A stretch of DNA of 9,221 nucleotides from Candidatus Uhrbacteria bacterium CG_4_9_14_3_um_filter_36_7. Lineage in GTDB: Bacteria; Patescibacteriota; Patescibacteriia; UBA9934; GWF2-40-263. Positions within the stretch are counted from its first letter, which is position 1. Each line of letters begins with the position of its first letter. The notes beneath the pieces are model-generated. The model searched no databases and had not been told where the DNA came from. It saw nothing but the letters and a program-made list of their open reading frames with translations. This document shows, in pieces, positions 6,642 through 9,221 of this stretch. The translations under genes and the position numbers were made by a program. The stretch spans positions 1,984-11,204 of the forward strand of contig PFWS01000018.1 of NCBI GenBank assembly GCA_002791255.1. The letters run 5' to 3'.

Positions 6642-6647
6642 ATTATG
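6642..6647 (-). promoter_or_regulatory. -10-like box of the TPR membrane protein gene
   Basis: CATAAT (5 of 6 matches) ends 8 nt before the ATG at 6633. The -35 region is weak (TTGTGT at a long 19-nt spacing). TAAAAT slightly upstream is an alternative. If used, the mRNA would be almost leaderless. Confidence 0.3.
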
Positions 6648-6670
6648 TAGACGAATCTCTATTTTAACAC

Positions 6671-6707
6671 AAAAAGAAAACGCCGACCCAAGGGGATCAA
6701 CGCTTTT
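6671..6707 (-). terminator. Intrinsic terminator of the lipoprotein gene
   Basis: On the minus strand AAAA(G)CG, TTGA and CCC pair with GGG, TCGG and CGTTTT around a CTT loop, with one bulged base on the 5' arm at G and one at T. The stem is followed by TTTTCTTTTT. It begins about 30 nt after the stop codon. The GC-rich stem is part of the same GC-rich block as the gene. Confidence 0.75.
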
Positions 6708-6736
6708 GTAGCAGATCCACACCTTAGGCCGGTGCG

Positions 6737-7735
6737 TCAACGTACTTGACTGTGATAGTAGTGGGTCTTGCCAGACCCAGAGTTGGAGGTTTGGGAAACA
6801 GCACTGTTGCCAATAAGAAGGCTCCCCCAAGTCCCATCAAAATCAAATTTCAGTGCTTTATAACACGCCCAATCAACCCGGTCGAACGAATCCTCATCCG
6901 CCCCGACAAAAAAAGAAGGATCGTCTGCATACGCCTGTTCCCCTCTTGGATGACAATGCCATCCATACAAACTGTCTGAGTAAAAGGCGTCCCACCAAGT
7001 GGGCATACCCCCAACCAAACAGTAATTATAATCGGGGGGGAAGTACATCTGACCCGACAAAACCTTCTTCATCTGATCATCAACTGTTCCCCAAAAAGGG
7101 AAGGTCAACAATGCCTGAGCACCCAGTCTTGATTCACAGCGGGGATACGAACCAATATAATCCGGTTCAACCGGATCCGGATCACATTCAGCATCTTGCC
7201 AAAAATCTACACCTTGTGGGTATGCGTCATTGTATGAGGTTGAAAAATACACCAGCATTTCACTCATGCTCAATACTCGCAAACCACACTCGGCCAGTCT
7301 TTGTGTGACCCCGTCCATCATGTCCTGATTAAGACCAGACATTGGCCATTCCCGTCCCTCCCCAGGCCAAGGCCAAGGATCAACCCAAAACGTTCCAACC
7401 ATAAAATCCCCGTAGGGGACTACACTGTATCCCGAATACTGGCCCGGCAGAGCCCCAATGGAATAACTTCCCTCCGGGACCCTTTTCCAAGAATCCACAC
7501 CACCAAAAAGGGGATCTTCAGACATGTCATCGTCGCCCACCGTAGGAGTGTCATCATTACCGGCTTGAGGCGGAGGCTCTTCAATGTCGTCATCCCTGCC
7601 CACTCCATCGTCCGTCCTGGGAGTGCTGATTGGAGTTTCCTGCTGATCATCATCTGATTTTCCAAAATCAGGCCTCTCCTGTGGCTGACAAGCAGACATC
7701 AACAACAGACCAAAAGCCAAAAACAAAAATCTCAC
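6737..7735 (-). CDS. Secreted lipoprotein, possibly with a divergent SUMF1/FGE-like domain
   Basis: A 332-residue lipoprotein. The start is GTG 7735, fixed by a perfect AGGAGG 6 nt upstream. It gives a short signal peptide, MRFLFLAFGLLLMSAC, with Cys16 as the lipidated residue (the -3 residue is Met, slightly unusual). Residues 17 to about 75 are an acidic Asp/Pro-rich linker. The rest is a Trp/Tyr-rich domain with six cysteines, suggesting disulfides. VPEGSYSIG, GLRVLSMSEMLVYF and YIGSYPRCESRLG resemble, at low level, VPGG-x-F-x-MG, GFRLPTEAEWEYA and the following part of formylglycine-generating-enzyme (SUMF1) folds, but no clear catalytic cysteine pair is visible, so an enzyme role is doubtful. 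Base composition is far richer in GC than its neighbours (50-63% in two sampled 60-base lines). It is transcribed alone, with its own promoter and terminator. Lipoprotein call is good; the fold is a guess. Confidence 0.75.
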   Translation of the reverse strand: MRFLFLAFGLLLMSACQPQERPDFGKSDDDQQETPISTPRTDDGVGRDDDIEEPPPQAGNDDTPTVGDDDMSEDPLFGGVDSWKRVPEGSYSIGALPGQYSGYSVVPYGDFMVGTFWVDPWPWPGEGREWPMSGLNQDMMDGVTQRLAECGLRVLSMSEMLVYFSTSYNDAYPQGVDFWQDAECDPDPVEPDYIGSYPRCESRLGAQALLTFPFWGTVDDQMKKVLSGQMYFPPDYNYCLVGGMPTWWDAFYSDSLYGWHCHPRGEQAYADDPSFFVGADEDSFDRVDWACYKALKFDFDGTWGSLLIGNSAVSQTSNSGSGKTHYYHSQVR

Positions 7736-7741
7736 AGCCCA

Positions 7742-7747
7742 CCTCCT
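7742..7747 (-). promoter_or_regulatory. Perfect Shine-Dalgarno of the lipoprotein gene
   Basis: AGGAGG, 6 nt before GTG 7735. It decides the start over an in-frame GTG at 7840, which would place 35 charged residues before the signal peptide. It is the only strong Shine-Dalgarno among the genes whose starts lie in this window. Confidence 0.9.
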
Positions 7748-7751
7748 TTTT

Positions 7752-7767
7752 TGCCCTACGTGGGGCA
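7752..7767 (-). promoter_or_regulatory. Leader hairpin before the lipoprotein ribosome-binding site
   Basis: On the mRNA TGCCC (7767-7763), loop CACGTA, GGGCA (7756-7752) pair perfectly, followed by AAAA and the AGGAGG. The same GCCCCAC (7766-7760) could instead pair, with one bulge, with GTGGGC (7742-7737), which touches the end of the Shine-Dalgarno and reaches to 1 nt before the start codon. The two folds exclude each other. Confidence 0.4.
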
Positions 7768-7792
7768 GGTATTTCAAAGTCTGATTTACTCT

Positions 7793-7822
7793 ATGATTGC
7801 CCCTTTTTTTAAAAAATGTCAA
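7793..7822 (-). promoter_or_regulatory. Candidate promoter of the lipoprotein gene
   Basis: A perfect -35, TTGACA (7822-7817), then 18 nt containing T6-A7 tracts and AATCAT (7798-7793, 4 of 6). It follows the terminator of the upstream gene and gives a leader of about 50 nt. Confidence 0.5.
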
Positions 7823-7833
7823 ATTTATTAAAC

Positions 7834-7865
7834 AAAACACGCAAGTGTGGGGGCTTGCGCGTTTT
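7834..7865 (-). terminator. Strong intrinsic terminator of the surface-protein gene
   Basis: A 12-bp stem, AAAACGCGCAAG with CTTGCGTGTTTT (one G-U pair), and an 8-nt loop CCCCCACA. It is followed on the minus strand by GTTTAAT, so the U-rich run is TTTTGTTT. It lies 53 nt after the stop at 7919 and separates that gene from the lipoprotein cassette. Confidence 0.85.
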
Positions 7866-7893
7866 GCTTATAAAGCTCAAAGAGCTATATAAT
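7864..7893 (+). promoter_or_regulatory. Possible plus-strand promoter pointing into the 3' end of the surface-protein gene
   Basis: A perfect TATAAT (7888-7893) with TTGCTT 18 nt upstream (3 of 6). The spacer contains the inverted repeat AGCTC, AAA, GAGCT (7874-7886). No plus-strand gene follows, so a transcript would be antisense to the end of the gene at 7919. In such AT-rich DNA a chance match is quite possible. Confidence 0.2.
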
Positions 7894-7918
7894 AAAGAAA
7901 AATGTGGAAAGAACGCGA

Positions 7919-9221
7919 TCACTCACTGCTGTTTCCCAAAAAAGATAAATCTTTTTGTTGAGATTCAACAGAAGGATCTTTGATTTCGTCTTCGGAACTC
8001 ACCGAAGGTGTTGGTTCATCTATTTGTACTGTTTCTTCTGAAACTTGTTCTTGTATTTCTTGAGGCTCTACCTCATTTTTTGTTTCGCTAATAATTTGTT
8101 CTACTGTATTAGCTGTTTCTTCTATTTGATCCTGTTCTTGTAAATCTTGTTCGTTTGTTTTCTCTTCAATAGAAGAATCTTTTGTAGAGCTATCTTCTAA
8201 CAAAACCTCTGTGCCTGTATCTGTATCTGTTTTCTCTGTTTGTAATTCTAAATATTTTTCTGGTTCATAATCTTTACGATAAGCTTGAACCATCCAGTCT
8301 ACTTCTACTCCATTTGTGTTTTCAGAAATAGCTTGAACAGAAAATCCATTATGATTTTTCTCAGATACATATAAAGAAACAGGGGCATTTGGAGTTACAA
8401 AAACTCGAATAGGAGCAACAGTTGAAATAATGTCATTAAATTCAGGATAAACTTCTTCAAACGAAACAATAGCTTGTCCGTTTTCTAAAGTAGTTGTTCC
8501 AGATAAAGAAATAAAAACTTCTGGAGAGGCAACGGCTGTGGTTTCCACTTCTTCTCCTTGATAACTTTTTATAACCATATTTAAAAGCGCGTGTGTGGAA
8601 ACTGTTCCATCTTCTTTAATTTCCCACTTATTCTCTAATCCAGATAAAGCTCCTATATCAGAAATAAGATTTCCGTGCATATAGAGCGTGCCTGTTAAAT
8701 CAAGCGAGGAAAAATTTGAGCTGGAATTGTAACTTGATGGAATGGGTTGATCAGAAACAGTTACTGGTACTTCATAATGTCCAACATTTACAAAAACAAG
8801 AATTTTTTCTGCTCCCCCATCATAAGGTTCAAGTGCATATCCTATAATAGAACCAGATTCTGTTGCTTTCATGGCAAAACCAGTTTGAGAAGAAGTGGTT
8901 AGTGGATCTCCAATCTCAATCGGACCATTCTCCAAAGAAACTTTTGTTGGTACACGGCCTGCTAAGGCAACTGGATACTCGCCAGGTTTATTTTCTCCTG
9001 CTAAAAATCCTGGACGTGTGGAAATTATTCCAGCAATTTTTTTACTATAAGGACTTTGTGAACGCTCAACTGTTTCTTTGATATTGGCAAAAATAACCAC
9101 ATCTCCTGGTTCAAGCTTTTGAAAAGATGGGAACATTTCGGCAAAGTCATAACTTCCAGTAGCCCAACCACTGGCATTAGTACGCATAAAATCTCCACCA
9201 AGCCCATCATCTCCATCATAA
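7919..9221 (-). CDS. Large surface protein with tail-fibre-like region and acidic tail, 3' part only
   Basis: The last 433 codons of a gene that enters from the right edge; the frame is open to base 9221, upstream of the Met at 9187, so that Met is not the start. The first part (LEPGDVVIF, SPYSKKIAGIISTRPG, YPVALAGRVPTKVS, NGPIEIGDPLTTSS, ESGSIIGYALEPY) resembles the beta-rich C-terminal module of bacterial and phage tail-fibre-like proteins, some of which self-cleave. Then comes a linker with GTLYMHGNLISDIGAL and a second beta-rich unit (GTTTLENGQAIVSFEEVYPEF, split here by family-typical turns; IRVFVTPNAPVSLYVSE; VDWMVQAYRKDYE). The final 110 or so residues are low-complexity, rich in Glu, Gln, Ser and Thr. 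No membrane anchor is seen at the C-terminus. It probably acts at the cell surface; the exact role is unknown. Confidence 0.7.
   Translation of the reverse strand, partial: YDGDDGLGGDFMRTNASGWATGSYDFAEMFPSFQKLEPGDVVIFANIKETVERSQSPYSKKIAGIISTRPGFLAGENKPGEYPVALAGRVPTKVSLENGPIEIGDPLTTSSQTGFAMKATESGSIIGYALEPYDGGAEKILVFVNVGHYEVPVTVSDQPIPSSYNSSSNFSSLDLTGTLYMHGNLISDIGALSGLENKWEIKEDGTVSTHALLNMVIKSYQGEEVETTAVASPEVFISLSGTTTLENGQAIVSFEEVYPEFNDIISTVAPIRVFVTPNAPVSLYVSEKNHNGFSVQAISENTNGVEVDWMVQAYRKDYEPEKYLELQTEKTDTDTGTEVLLEDSSTKDSSIEEKTNEQDLQEQDQIEETANTVEQIISETKNEVEPQEIQEQVSEETVQIDEPTPSVSSEDEIKDPSVESQQKDLSFLGNSSE

Noticed and set aside
6853..7657. Two long plus-strand open frames (6853-7308 and 7301-7657) antisense to the lipoprotein gene.
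   Set aside because: They have no Shine-Dalgarno, no recognisable domain and a biased, His/Pro-rich composition; they exist because the GC-rich coding strand leaves few stops opposite it.
6737..7735. Diversity-generating retroelement target, since CPR genomes often carry these and the domain may be FGE-like.
   Set aside because: No reverse transcriptase, template repeat or matching variable repeat is seen, and the C-terminus lacks the usual GFR-type ending.
7736..7840. Upstream GTG start at 7840 for the lipoprotein gene.
   Set aside because: It lies in the upstream terminator hairpin and promoter, and would bury the signal peptide; AGGAGG before GTG 7735 decides the start.
1..9221. CRISPR arrays, insertion sequences, attachment sites or recoded TGA codons.
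   Set aside because: No regularly spaced repeats, transposase or integrase are present, and TGA ends two genes (6737 and 7919) at sensible places.

Overview
The window most likely comes from a Candidate Phyla Radiation (Patescibacteria) bacterium. This is inferred from several things together: low GC in most genes, an rpsF-ssb-rpsR operon not followed by rplI, an S6 with a long tail, a TRM11-like methyltransferase with an unusual motif IV, a TPR-fused O-antigen-ligase-like membrane protein and a large surface protein with a tail-fibre-like domain. TGA acts as a normal stop, so the recoded Gracilibacteria/SR1 lineages are not suggested.

Layout. Bases 1-420 (minus) hold the first 140 codons of an EpmA-type EF-P lysine ligase. 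Bases 460-1658 (minus) are a tight operon read rpsF, ssb, rpsR. It ends in a hairpin terminator that lies directly against the epmA start codon. Bases 1659-1776 are a divergent control region with two back-to-back promoter candidates, a palindrome, and two tandem hairpins in the rpsF leader. Bases 1777-3018 (plus) encode a TRM11-like methyltransferase whose end overlaps the convergent ychF (3008-4078, minus) by 11 bp. Upstream of ychF is a complete tRNA-Ala(GGC) gene with its own good promoter. Bases 4273-6633 (minus) encode a multi-pass membrane protein fused to TPR repeats.

Bases 6671-7822 form a self-contained unit that stands out: promoter, structured leader, a perfect AGGAGG ribosome-binding site, a secreted lipoprotein gene and a strong terminator. 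It is much GC-richer than its surroundings and looks acquired. Bases 7919-9221 (minus) hold the 3' part of a large surface protein with a beta-rich tail-fibre-like region and a long acidic tail.

The left half is translation housekeeping (S6, S18, EF-P modification, a putative tRNA methyltransferase, YchF, tRNA-Ala). The right half is cell-surface functions (membrane glycan-polymer ligase-like protein, lipoprotein, large surface protein). The most notable signals are the GC-shifted lipoprotein cassette, the hairpins that could control rpsF and epmA translation, and a repeated geometry in which a -10-like box ends exactly 8 nt before the ATG of three monocistronic genes, suggesting leaderless mRNAs.
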